Below are positions 32,196-44,625 of a stretch of DNA of 64,000 nt, piece after piece. Numbering within the stretch: the stretch's first letter is position 1; each line of letters begins with the position of its first letter. Both the position numbers and the translations under genes were made by a program. Origin of the DNA: Arabidopsis thaliana (Eukaryota; Streptophyta; Magnoliopsida; Brassicales; Brassicaceae); assembly GCF_000001735.4 (NCBI RefSeq), contig NC_003076.8, forward strand, positions 4,464,001-4,528,000, written 5' to 3'. A model generated the notes under the pieces. That model was not told the DNA's origin, searched no databases, and worked only from the letters and a program-made list of their open reading frames with translations.

Positions 32196-35100
32196 TTACG
32201 GATTCCATGACCTTGGATACAACTTGCCTAGTGGGTCATGGAGACCAGAGTTCTGGCGGCTCTGGTTCATCCACACTACATCATCTGGCATCAAAGATGT
32301 TGTAGGGTTGCTACCGCTCAAGTAATCAAGCGGGTTCGCAGGCTGAACCAAATTGCTGCTTACTTGAGTTGAACCTCCCCCCATCAGCATTCCGTAGTTA
32401 CCAGACGCAACCATTTGATGACTTGAACTTTCTGGCTCGAAAGCAGATCTGGATGGGCGCAGTTGACTGCATTGAGAGAGAACAGAGAATAAGCTTTGAT
32501 CTGAACTACTTCCCCTATGAATTATTTGCTCTGCGTTATTAGCAACTCTGAGAAGGCTCGGATCTCTCTCGGTCCCGGTTTGACTGCCTTGGCTTGTACA
32601 TCCGACACCGTTTGTGTTTGCCCACATGCTCCTAAATTGCCAATTCTGATTTAACAAAGGCCCGGTGCTCAACAGGGGCTGTGCGGTAACTCCTATCTGA
32701 GTACAATTGGGGTTCCAGTCTGGCCGCTGCATCAAGAATCCACGGTAAATGTTGTCTGACATGCTTCCTTGGCCAAAGGCGTCAACCTGTCTCTGCTGGT
32801 CCTGGGGAAATGCATGAGATGCAGGAATCTGATCCTGGAACTGACCAGAAAATTGATTGCCCACCATCATATTGTTGTTTCCTTCCTGCTGAAAACCAAT
32901 GCCCATAATTTGTTTATGCTCCTCGTTAAGTGGGACTTTGAGAAGAGGATGAAGCTGCTCAGTGGTGCGAGATACCATACCCTGGCCATTAAACAAAGAC
33001 TGTAGTATTTCATTTTGGTTGTTGTTAGGGAAAGAACCAAAACTGTTGTTTGCATTTCGCTGCAACATCTTCCTCCTATCAACTTCTTCAGGCATGTTCG
33101 ATTCCAGGTCTATGAAACAGTTTTTAGCTACTTCATCACCTTCAGGATGGTGTATGATTGACAATCCACCACTGGGGGTGTAAGCTTGACGGCTAATGTA
33201 GGACTGCCTAATCCCTCCCACTGGCTGCCACACATCTCCACCAGAACAAAACTGCGACCCTTCTCCAAGGCTTGTAGCAATACACGGAATCCTCTCGTCT
33301 AACGAAGCATTCTCTAGTTCTGGTGCACAGTGCTTGCCTACATGATCTGCATCTTCGAGATCTGAAGCATGGGGCTCATTAGGAAATGAAGCCTGTGGGA
33401 GAGACTGACCTTGTATAGAGCTGGAATAATTATTTACTTCAACATCTGTTCGGTTAAAGCTGTGACACCTGCTGGGAGAACAAGGAGAAGAATATTGTTT
33501 CTCTTCTCTATCCTCGTGATTGATGTTATTTCCACAATCTGGTGATGAAACCTGTGAGGAGTGTGTACCAACTAGCAAGCAGCGACCTGAATCTGTGATT
33601 TGGTCACCATAAGACGAAGAATCCTTTGAAGGGGAGTGATTCTTGCCAGAAATTTGACTGAAAATTCCAGAATCTTCACCATCTGGTGCCATATCACCAC
33701 TCTGATTAGGATTCAAACTTTCTCCATTATTGTATTGAACATCATGCTTCTGCAGAGGGTTTTCTGCAGCATACTGTTGTTGTTTATCCTGTACCCAAGA
33801 AAGTCATTAATAACATGGGTACACCGAAACAATAAATAATACATGTTAATAGAGAAGACAAACCTCCATCCACAGATTGCATTTTTCCTTCAGTTCCCTT
33901 CCCATAGAGCTGATTATATCTCGTTTCTGTAACTGTAGCCTTTTCCATATTGCATATGCTGCAGGAAGATCTTTAACAAGATGCAGCCTGCATGAAACAA
34001 CCAAAGTTTCAGGAAATCAGACTTAATGGCTTATTGAAGGAATTTAGTGAAGATTTAGGTTGTTTCACCAGAACACTGACCAGTGAGCGTTCAGTTTCTT
34101 CTGTTCTTCTTCCACAAAAACTCCGTATGGTTGAACATCTAAACTATCGATGTTACCGAAGATTCGATTAAGTGCTCTCGACTGAATGCTTTTACCAGAC
34201 TGCTTCATGCTTGTGACAATTTGATGCTGCTTCTTGCTTATCTGAATATATAAAATGCAATTAAAAGCTTGATCAATAGGCACATCAATTACATGAACGG
34301 CAACTGCACATTCAACACAACAAAAGCCACAGAGGATAGCAATCGTTTGTTTTCCAAACAGCTCCAAGATAAGGTCCTACTTCCAAATACAATGCACGCA
34401 GCTGTCTAATGGAATCAGGACATTCTAATAATTTTCAAGCTAATTAATTTAGATAGCCAGTTTACTGCTGCTTGATGATTGACAACATTCGGATGAACTA
34501 AAATACAGTAAGAAACGCCAAAGAATAACTAACCTTAAGATAGGACATGTATTTAGCACCATCAGTTTGCTGAATGCTATCTTTCGGCAACACGTTCTTC
34601 TTTCTAACTTTTCCACCCACGTTTACACCATTATTTTGAGTTTTTTCTTTCTCTAAACCAGAGCGCTTGGACCTAAGTTGGATAGGAAGAATTAGTATGC
34701 AGGTCTGGGGCAAGGAAAAGAATACTAACAGAAATTGCGTACACATGTGAAGAGTAAGTGTTCAGCACCTTCTCTGAACCTCTCCACACCTCACAACAGG
34801 AGAAATCATATTATCACTACTGTCTGGTTTATCATCTTCATTCCAGGAACTCGACCCCGAGGCAGCAGTCAGACCCTGGCAGCTACCGTTCACTTGTGCA
34901 TTGCCCCCTCTTGATCTCCTGAAAAATAAATGTAAGCAATAGGTGATTCATTGATACTAGTTACAAATAATGAACTAAGATCTTGATAAAGGCATCACTA
35001 GACTCAAGCTCAATATAAATCCATTTCCTGTAAGGCTCATACTATAATCAACAACGGTTATAGCTTGACTATTCTTTCTTCACCAAACTACATAACTTTG

Positions 35101-36206
35101 CAATAAATCTGCTTGGTTACATTACACTTCAACAGTTCTCCTTTTAAATAGAAAATTGTAAAGGACTGACCCCCACATCATTTTGACAATATCCTTCTCT
35201 GGATCTTTGCAGCTTTCCCATTTCTCCTTCAATGTCTGCAAATAATCTATAATACTACCAGAAACAATGGAAAGAGGAGTTACAATCATGTGGACAAACA
35301 TTTCAAGTGCTCCTATAATTTAAATAGAGAAAACAGCACATACTCTTGATGATATTTCTCTAAATTCGAGTAATATCTCCTTTTATCAGCCCTCAGGCAT
35401 TCCTCCCGTGAAACGATTTGATCTGGATGAGCTTTACCGGAGCAGACAGCTGTTCCCCTGAAACCACAATTTAGATTCAAAACGGAGTCGAATTTCTGAG
35501 CATAAATTAGACCATCACTAAGTATACGGTTTATAATGAGGATGCGAAGGCAGATCACGGATGTTGGCATTAAATCAAGCTCTATTTTGGTATAGGCAAG
35601 CAATCACAGAGTGCATTCTAGGAATCCAAACCAAAAAGTCCAGTGTAACTAACCAATCAAGAGAAGGATTTCCAAAATGAAAATTCTCGCCATCAAGCAA
35701 TGCTTGTACAACTTGCTCCACATCAACTCCCTCAGGGAGAAATTGCCGCAGATAATTTCTTTCACCATCAGACAGACAAGATCGCCAAACCTGAGGAAAA
35801 AGAAAAATAAGCGGAGATTAAAATGATGAAAACTTATCATTTCAAAGGTGTACGCAGATGGTAGACAAGAATAGCACTGTACTATTACCTCATTAGAAAG
35901 CACCTCCGACAGATTTTCCAACTGGAAAGTTTCATGCGGGACAGGGCATACTTGTGCCAAGACATTACGCCTAGGAGGAACGACATCAACAAATTCACGA
36001 AGATGCCTAAAACTTAGACCAACTTGTTCCTTCTTAGAGACTACTTTACTTCGGTTGCGATCCCATTCAAGAGTGATGTGATCACCGGAACGCAAAGCAC
36101 CATCTGGTGAAGCATTCTTTTTCCTTTTTGCTCTGTAATGCTCCCGAGAACTGGTACCAATAACATTGGCACTGTTCATCCGCTTTCTCCTCTGATCAGC
36201 TGCCAT
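32196..36206 (-). CDS. NFRKB-like (nuclear factor related to kappa-B-binding) protein
   Basis: Nine coding exons: 36206..35889, 35790..35654, 35457..35344, 35254..35171, 34918..34769, 34672..34534, 34241..34081, 33987..33864, 33788..32196; product 939 aa. The N terminus is Arg/Lys-rich (nuclear localisation, residues 5-35). A DEUBAD-like helical region follows (FQLENLSEVLSNEVWRSCLS...LRQFLPEGVDVEQVVQALL, ~92-140), as in animal NFRKB, the INO80 subunit that holds the deubiquitinase UCH37. Basic and coiled-coil stretches follow (~330-480), and the large last exon encodes a Gln/Asn/Ser-rich disordered tail. An acceptor (CTCAG) one base before the ATG suggests a 5' UTR intron. It is divergent from SUVH4. 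By analogy it is a chromatin-remodelling subunit; this is inferred from the family. AT5G13950. Confidence 0.88.
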
Positions 36207-37687
36207 TCTGAGTCGTCCACAGAGAAGAAAAAGAAAAACCAATGTGAAAAATTGTAACAAGCGATGCAAAGAATTGAAATTTATGCATAAGGGTCCAAAT
36301 TGAAAAAAATGAAGTAACAACATCTGATTCAGGAATCAAAGTACTTACTTTTACGGCTGATTGAGAAGAGAGCGACGAATAGTTTATTCTTTGATCGATT
36401 GTGTCTGAAATATCCAATCTTTTGTTTCTATCTGACAAACCAAAACCCGAGAGAGAGATCGAGGAGGAGGAGATACAATCAGGGGGAGTAAGCAATGCGA
36501 TAAAGTAAGAAACCCAAGTCCAATTTAATGATTGAAGAAGAGAGGGATGATGAAATTGGTGGCGATTGGAGAAAACCTAAAGTAGAGAAGCAAGGGAGAG
36601 TATACCTGGAGACAAGACGACCGCAGAGAAGAGAAGAGAAGAGAAGAGGAGAGATTTTGTTTGGGAGGAGGAAGATAAGGCAAAAGAGGATTTTTTTGTT
36701 GGGCTCCGTTAAGTAGCCGTCAAACACCCTGCTGCTTCGCTCCCCATGGACCACTGCCTCGGTTTCGATTTTCCTACCCTTATTTGTTCCTCCCACCGTA
36801 CCGAACCGAACTTAACCGATTTGTTTTTTTCTTTTTTTCTTTTGAGATTTCCTTGAATATCCAAAAATAAAAGGAAAATAAAAGAGTAAAAGGATGGGCC
36901 TTTGGGAGAAAGATGGGCTTTGCGATAACGATTTCAAGGTCAACGTACAGACAGCAGCTGGTCAAATCTCTTCTTTCTCTTCACACACTGGCAGTGAGTG
37001 GTACATAATTCTTGAACAAAAAAAATTTCAACCGAGATTCCATAGAAAAATCTTTGATTAGAATCTATAAAAATCTTTGATTAGAATCTGTTAAGTCTTT
37101 AAAAAACTCAAACTCTCACTAATCCTCCTTAAATTTGTGTATCATTTTAGTTTTGAAAAACCATGGAATAGGCAACTTTTGTAGTTAAAATCTGTTTCCT
37201 TTTGAATTTCCGGAAATACCGCAGATCTTTCACAGATAAGTGATCTGATTTCTCAGGGAAAAATCTCTGATTTGATTTCAACATGGTTAATATTTCTTTA
37301 AATAAATTGGGCCTTAGAAAGCCCATCCATTGATCCGACAGAATTATTTAGGAGGGAAACCGAAAAGTTGAAATCGCCGGGAAAGAAAGAGGACAAACAT
37401 TTATTTCGTGTCTACTTTCCTCCTTGAAATAAAAAAAGAATTAATTATACCAAAAAAAAGAGGAGAAAAAAAAAACTCTCATCTTCGTCGTCTTCACAGT
37501 TTCAATCTCGCGCTGCTTAGTCTCCTTCCGTCTCTTCTTCTCCGCTAGCTTTTCCAGGTACGTCTGTCTCTCTAACCTCTCAATATTTGCCCATTTCCTC
37601 GTAATACTGTTCCGTTCGTGTCTCGATTTGTGGAACCCTTTTGTTGGAATTTCGAGGGTTTTGTTTTCAGGGGAAAAAGAGTGATCG
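36207..37687. other. Divergent spacer between the NFRKB-like gene and SUVH4
   Basis: The region holds both promoters and leaders. The NFRKB-like side (to ~36800) is GA/CT-rich and probably contains a 5' UTR intron. Near 37046-37092 a ~23-bp unit containing AATCTTTGATTAGAATCT is tandemly duplicated. Site II motifs (TTGGGCC ~37308, AGCCCAT ~37320) precede SUVH4, and a CT-rich leader with a probable 5' UTR intron (CCAG|GTACGT near 37558) leads to its ATG. No extra gene is seen. Confidence 0.55.
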
Positions 37688-40600
37688 ATGGCTGGAAAAA
37701 GGAAACGAGCTAATGCTCCTGACCAAACAGAGCGAAGATCGAGTGTTCGGGTTCAGAAAGTGAGACAGAAAGCGTTAGATGAGAAGGCGCGTTTAGTACA
37801 GGAGAGGGTTAAGCTCCTCAGTGACAGAAAGAGTGAAATTTGTGTCGATGACACTGAGTTACATGAGAAAGAAGAGGAAAATGTCGATGGGAGCCCTAAA
37901 CGAAGAAGCCCTCCAAAGCTAACCGCAATGCAGAAAGGAAAGCAGAAATTGAGTGTTTCTCTGAATGGTAAGGACGTGAACTTGGAACCTCATCTCAAAG
38001 TGACAAAGTGTCTGAGGTTATTTAACAAGCAATATCTCCTCTGTGTCCAGGTTTGTGGTTTTTCCTTTTTTTGTCTCTAGGCTCTAGCAATGCTGATAAT
38101 AAATTTCGTTTTTGCTGTGTTGTTGACCTGTTTTGATCCTCTTTTTTATTGTAGGCTAAGTTGAGCAGGCCTGATTTGAAGGGTGTAACTGAGGCAAGTC
38201 ATGATTTTTCTTACCTCTGGCCTTAGTTGCCTCATGCAACATTGTTTTGTCTATCAAGAAATGGAAGATGTCACAATGTTTTGTTAAGCAACATGTATCA
38301 TTATACTTTGTGTTCTTGTAAATATGATGGTTTGTCTATTCTGTAATCTTCAATGCAAGTTGACTTAAGCCTTTAAGAAAATTTCCAGATGATAAAAGCT
38401 AAGGCGATATTGTACCCAAGAAAAATAATCGGTGACCTTCCAGGTTGGTTGGTAGTTGTGCTTTTACAACTTTGTTTCTTTCCCTAAATTTTAATTCCAA
38501 GCCAGCATAAGCTTTGGTCTTAAGATTTTTACAGAAAAGTTTTCATTATTATGTTCTGACTTCTGATCACATTGGCTTGCAGGTATAGACGTTGGACACC
38601 GTTTTTTTTCAAGAGCTGAAATGTGTGCTGTAGGATTCCATAACCATTGGCTAAATGGCATTGATTATATGTCAATGGAATACGAAAAAGTAATACAACT
38701 TGTCTTTTTGTTATTGTATTTGATCCCAAAATATAAGATATTTCGTTTCATTTTTCATTTATTTACTCATAAATCTGACTTTTTTCTTCCCACTATAGGA
38801 GTATAGTAACTACAAATTACCGCTTGCTGTTTCTATTGTTATGTCGGGCCAGTACGAGGATGATCTAGACAATGCAGATACAGTGACTTACACTGGACAG
38901 GGAGGGCATAACTTAACTGGTAATAAACGTCAGATAAAGGATCAACTTTTAGAACGAGGGAATTTGGCGCTAAAGGTATGTTTTATTTCTTTATGCTTAT
39001 TAAGAATGTAATTTTTTTTTCTAGCTCTCCCTACTCTTCTTGTTGTGCTCATTAAGCTAGTCTTTTAGTTCATACACCTCATCGTTCTTGACATATAATT
39101 ATGTTTTACTTGCATCTTTTACAGCACTGCTGCGAATATAATGTGCCTGTCAGAGTAACTCGTGGTCACAATTGCAAAAGTAGCTATACCAAACGAGTAT
39201 ACACTTATGATGGACTGTACAAGGTACTGGTGCACATATTCCTTTATTATTATTCGTTTGAGTAACTTTTATCTAATATTGCATCTGATAAAGGCGATTC
39301 ACAAGGAAAAATTGTTTCTCAGGACTACATCTAAGGTCTTATGTTTTTTCCTTACTCATTGGTGTAACTCTGGTCCATTTCCATACTTTCTTCGTACAGG
39401 TTGAAAAGTTCTGGGCACAAAAGGGCGTTTCAGGATTTACAGTGTATAAGTACCGACTGAAACGATTGGAGGGGCAACCAGAACTAACTACTGATCAGGT
39501 CTGTATGTTCTCCTGTGTTATGGTTTATGATAGCTGATGTTTTTAATAAATCGTTCCATATACCAAAGTTCCATTTTCCTTGTGTGGATATCTGGTGCGA
39601 CATTGTTTAGATAAGCTATTTCATTTCCACATAGTTACTCAATGTTCTGAACATATAACGTAGCTCATTCAAAAGACGCCTTTTAAACTAAATAAGTCCC
39701 TTCAAAACCAAGATTTGATATTTTTTTCATCTGAACATGGTTTATCATTGAGGAAAGATATCTATGAAATCTTTTTAGTTTTGCTATAAATTCACGGAGT
39801 AAATTGTTTACCATTATGTCTGTCACTCTTATTCTGTCATTGCTAAAAAGCTGTCTTATTAATTATATATTCTTCCAGAGAAAATCTCTGATCTATCTCA
39901 TAAGAGAATTTTATTTATTCGAGCCAACATTTGCAAACCTCAAGAAATAAGTTTTTATCGCATTTCCTTTTTTCTTAGACTTGCTGTATTCTTGGCTTTT
40001 TTTTACCATTTAGTTTCTGTACCGAACATGTGGTCAGCTCACCTGTCATTTACATTTGACTATTAACTGAATCAATTATTTCTATTATTAATTTTCTAAA
40101 TCTTCTGGTGTTGTGAATGCTGTTTTGTAGAATTGTTTGTGTTTCTTTGGCAATATCAATTATGTTCTGATTTCTAACCGGGATCAGAGAATGCATGTGG
40201 TTACTATGAATAGGTCTATATTTATGCATTTTTTACTTGAGGTTTGTTTCTTGTCATTGCAGGTCAACTTTGTTGCTGGACGCATACCAACGAGTACTTC
40301 AGAAATTGAGGGGTACCTGTTCAATTGATTTCCATGTGGTATTGTACAATCAGTTGCATTTTAACATCCATTAATGTCATGTTTTTTGTGAAGTTTGGTA
40401 TGTGAGGACATCTCCGGAGGGCTAGAATTTAAGGGTATCCCCGCCACTAATCGTGTTGATGATTCACCAGTTTCACCAACATCTGGTAAGTTGGAGCAGA
40501 ACTAGAAAGTAATATTAGTATCCACTTTATGATATTATATGAGCTGAATTCTCCTTTTTTGAGTATCAGGTTTCACATACATCAAATCTTTGATTATTGA

Positions 40601-41979
40601 GCCTAATGTCATAATTCCAAAGAGTTCAACTGGGTGTAACTGCCGAGGCAGCTGCACTGACTCAAAGAAATGTGCATGTGCTAAGCTTAATGGGGGTAAC
40701 TTTCCATATGTTGACCTTAATGATGGCAGGTGATATTCCTTGTAGAGCCATTTACTCATGTTCCTTCATTTGTATAACCTTTGCGTATTATTTTGAACTG
40801 AAGTTTGCATTGAGAGTACAAAATTAGTCTGCTTTACTGCTATTGTTCTTACCATTCTTTTTTCCATGAAATTTGACTATTAGAGTACTTGGTGTAATGT
40901 TGGAGTAATGTTTACAGTTGAACATTGTTTGGGTTGATTTTCTGTTTTTTTCTTTTCAGATTAATTGAGTCTCGAGATGTTGTATTTGAATGTGGTCCTC
41001 ACTGTGGGTGTGGGCCAAAATGTGTCAACCGAACTTCTCAGAAGCGTCTAAGATTCAATCTTGAGGTATGTATTGGTTAAGACTTCGTAAGGAAGAACCA
41101 CTTGCCACTAAAGTTGAAACGAAGTACACTTGGATTTAATCATATAGTCCACTATCCTTTATCTGTTAATAATTAAAATGCATAATCCAGTGTGTGTCAT
41201 TTGATGTCCTTCCAAATCTGAGCTTAATCACAATCTGAAGCTTGTGTTTTGGTCTGTGGCCTCAAACAGGTTTTCCGCTCTGCAAAGAAGGGTTGGGCAG
41301 TTAGATCATGGGAGTACATACCAGCTGGTTCACCAGTATGTGAGTACATAGGAGTTGTCAGGAGAACTGCTGATGTGGATACTATCTCTGACAATGAATA
41401 CATATTTGAGATTGACTGCCAACAGACAATGCAAGGTCTTGGTGGAAGACAGGTAACATAGAGATGCTTAATTTACTATGTGATTATTATTGAATCAAGC
41501 ATATAAGTTTTTGAGGTATATCTCCTTGTTTTTCTTCGCCAACAGAGAAGACTAAGAGATGTTGCTGTACCAATGAATAATGGAGTCAGTCAGAGCAGTG
41601 AAGATGAGAATGCGCCAGAGTTCTGCATTGATGCTGGTTCAACAGGAAACTTTGCTAGGTTTATAAATCACAGTTGTGAACCAAACCTATTTGTTCAGTG
41701 CGTCCTGAGTTCTCACCAGGATATAAGGCTTGCCCGTGTGGTTCTTTTCGCAGCTGACAACATTTCCCCAATGCAGGTACTGAGAGAAACTCATCTGTGA
41801 GGGTGACTCATTCGAACATTCCCTTTATAAAATAAATCTTACTACATTCTCTGTCTCAATTGTAGGAGCTCACTTACGACTATGGATATGCGCTTGATAG
41901 CGTTCATGGACCGGATGGGAAGGTGAAGCAGCTCGCTTGCTACTGTGGAGCGCTAAATTGTAGGAAACGCCTTTACTAA
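37688..41979 (+). CDS. SUVH4: KRYPTONITE / SUVH4, histone H3K9 methyltransferase
   Basis: Fourteen exons: 37688..38050, 38155..38193, 38389..38443, 38583..38689, 38799..38975, 39125..39223, 39400..39498, 40263..40312, 40394..40485, 40570..40729, 40960..41065, 41270..41452, 41546..41776, 41866..41979; product 624 aa. It mono- and dimethylates H3 Lys9 at CHG-methylated DNA, closing the loop with CMT3. The SRA/YDG domain runs from ~154 (IDVGHRFFSRAEMCAVGFH) to ~300, binding methylated cytosine. The pre-SET domain has clustered cysteines (CNCRGSCTDSKKCACAKL; CGPHCGCGPKC). The SET domain has FINHSCEPNL (549-558) and ELTYDYGYA. Post-SET is CYCGALNCRKRLY. Intron 2 uses a GC donor (GAG|GCAAGT); only this choice keeps the frame. 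It is convergent with the TSSC4-like gene. Confidence 0.97.
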
Positions 41980-42382
41980 CAAAGGCTATTGGTGAACTTA
42001 TTTTTTGGTCACTCTATTTTGGGGAGTACATAGATAGCAACTATCTCCCAAGTGGAAGAACCCTTCACATTTTATTTAAGGGACTTTAGCTTCTTCTGCA
42101 GCGTACGTGCTGCCTTTTTCGGCATTGTTGTTTCCTGAATTCTATTGTTGCCATTGGCATCTTATCTATCGGGTCAACAATATTAATCATCTCTTTTTCT
42201 TATTTGCTGTGTTAACCTAAAGATTTGATGTGACTGGCTTATGATAGATATTAGATACAGTAGACGTAGCATATCGTTTGTCAAAACAAATTTGATTTCT
42301 TAATCATCAAATACCTATCAAATACCACATTCAAGAAACATAAAGAAAACGTAACAAATCAGCAAGCTAAGGTTGATGATCT
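41980..42382. other. Convergent 3' spacer of SUVH4 and the TSSC4-like gene
   Basis: 403 bases holding both 3' UTRs; no independent feature is seen. Confidence 0.55.
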
Positions 42383-43804
42383 TCAACATTCCTCTGGATC
42401 TTCCTTGGCTCTGGCACGATACTGTCGGCCAGGTCTTTTTGTGACATGTTGAGCTGTTTCTGGTTCATCTTCTTCCATAGCAGAAATGGTGCAGTCTTCT
42501 ATAGTATCAACAGCTATTGCAACTCTTCTTCCCTCACAATCCTTGTCTATATTTTCTACTTTACTCTCAGCCATTGGTTTTCTCTTTGGTACGAAAGCCA
42601 CTGATCTTGGAAGCTCCATCAGAGGGTCTACAAGGGACTCGTCTTTGCTCCTAATCATGTTGAGAAAGTCCATGTATGCTTTCCTGTTGGATTCTTCATC
42701 AACCTCACCTGACTCGAATGTATATCGAGTGTATTTTGATGGGTTCCGCATATAATCTGGAATCCCAGTCGGATAGACTGCCTCTACTTTATCTTCGTTA
42801 GGGGAACTTGCCTCCATCACAGAATCGTTGTCACCTTCAGTCAAGGTCCTATCTTTGACATCAGAACTAAACCTAACACGCTTTGGCGACTTAGAATCAT
42901 CAGCCTGGTTTTCTCTCCTCTTCAATATCGGTTTCAGCCCATTCTCATCTGAAGAGCCAACATGTGACTCCTTGAAAGCCCCCAGCAAGTTATCTTCAGA
43001 CACCACAAAAGGTTTCTCGTTTTCCGTCGACATGGACAGATTATCCTGAAGTTCCTGCAACAAGACAATCTTCTCTTAGCAAACACATTTGGTATAAAAA
43101 AACACTTCTCTAATGATAATCAACATGCTATCACAAATTTTACAAAGTGGAAGAGAGTAAAAGTACCTCAGAGACATGTAAAGAATTCAACTTGTTAACA
43201 GCTTCTGCGTCCTCTTTAAGCCTAAGCTTTGCTGCTATGAGATTAGCTCGAGGGTCCTTCTCTCTTTCATTGAAAGAAGCTGGAAGCTCCACCCACTCGT
43301 CTGCTTCAGTCTCATAGTCGTCATTCACATCCTTCATGCAACAGTACACTTTTTCACCTAATGCCACTTTGTCATTATCATCTAGCTCTTCCTGAAAATA
43401 TAGAAAAACCAAAGCTTAGCCTCGGAGATACTAAAAATATCAATGAGAGCAATTCAACAACACAAAAAGACTATAGATATAAATACCTCCATATCAAGAG
43501 TAGAGTCCATCCCAATTGAGTTTTTGATCTCCCACTCTTCGTCATCGTAATCACTCGGCTTCTGCAATTCACTAGACCTTCCTTTTTCCTCATCTATGCT
43601 CAAATCATCTGATTCATGCTCCTGCTTTCCATTATCCGAGAAGCTGTTCAATGATTCAGAAAGTTCCTTTTCTCCGCTCCGTTGGTTTCCATCGATCTCG
43701 TCTTCCGCGAGACACCAGAGAGAGCTCACAGGTGCTGAAGACGTAGAAGATGATGCAAGAGATCCAAAAACCTTGTCTATCCTCACTCTGAAACTCTCAT
43801 CCAT
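42383..43804 (-). CDS. TSSC4-like protein (predicted U5 snRNP assembly factor family)
   Basis: Three exons: 43804..43487, 43391..43167, 43054..42383; product 404 aa. The N terminus begins MDESFRVRIDKVFGSLASSS, a short conserved motif, then long acidic, disordered sequence. The diagnostic block is IPDYMRNPSKYTRYTFESGE followed by ESNRKAYMDFLNMI (~285-320), matching the TSSC4 family core (PDYxxxPxxWTxYSL...N..A...FL). Human TSSC4 is a chaperone for U5 and tri-snRNP assembly; that role is transferred by motif only. PKRVRFSSDV and RPGRQYRARAK are basic patches suitable for nuclear import. There are no membrane or catalytic motifs. I recognise the locus as AT5G13970; an older label, midasin-like, reflects only acidity. 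Confidence 0.72.
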
Positions 43805-44625
43805 TGCAAAAACGAATTTTTGGGACGACGATGGCAAACGCTGGGGAATTTTATTCGGTGTTGGGATATATAAGCCTATGTGGCCAAACACAAACCGACC
43901 TTTTCACATCGTACCGTAGTGTGAACTAATGGGCCAGATTAAAGTCCAGTTATGTTATTGGGCTTATTAAAAGGCCTAACCCATTTAACTTGAAATTCGT
44001 CGTTAATCTCAACCTTCTCTCACCTCAGTTCCACGCGTAAGCGTGTGCTTGCTGATACAGGCTGAAGAATCATTTCGATTTCTTCACACTTTTTTTTGTC
44101 CGATTTATGATCCGTACGTTGGAGCGTAACGTCAGTTCTAAGAGCATCTCCATAGATTATAATTTTTGGAGTTTTTCTTCACTGAAATAATATAAACAAT
44201 TCATAAAGGAGGAGAGAATAACATAATTAAGGAAACGTTTCTGTGTAAAGAAATTTTGTAAGTTTGCATAGGTGGCTGTTTATAATTGGACAATTGAAAA
44301 AAAGAAAAAAATAATTTAATTACAAAATTAAATTATAATAAAATATTAATTTCTTTTGTTTTTGAGAAACTTTGAAGGTTTCTCATCATATTCGACTCCA
44401 AACACTAACCAACCTTCTTCTAGATTCTCAAAGCTGGAAATGGCCTAAGGTTTTGTGTGTGGATAAGGGTCACTTATTAAAGTAAGTAATGGATTATTAA
44501 AGAAGAAAAAGGACAACATTTTCGGAAACAAAGTTGAGAGTTTTGAGAGTTGAAAAAGGGCAAATCTTTCTTCTCCTTCGTCACTCTAATTGAGTTGACT
44601 AAACACAGTTCGAGTTCGAGAGACA
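43805..44625. other. Divergent spacer between the TSSC4-like gene and the mannosidase gene
   Basis: Site II motifs (TGGGCC 43931, TTGGGCTT 43958, AGGCCTAA 43971) lie close to the TSSC4-like start. An A+T-rich segment at about 44140-44370 begins GAGCATCTCC, a sequence often found at ends of plant MITEs, but no matching second end was found. No gene is seen. Confidence 0.45.

Noticed and set aside
44143..44370. Possible MITE starting GAGCATCTCC
   Set aside because: Only one terminus is visible; no inverted partner or target duplication could be found.
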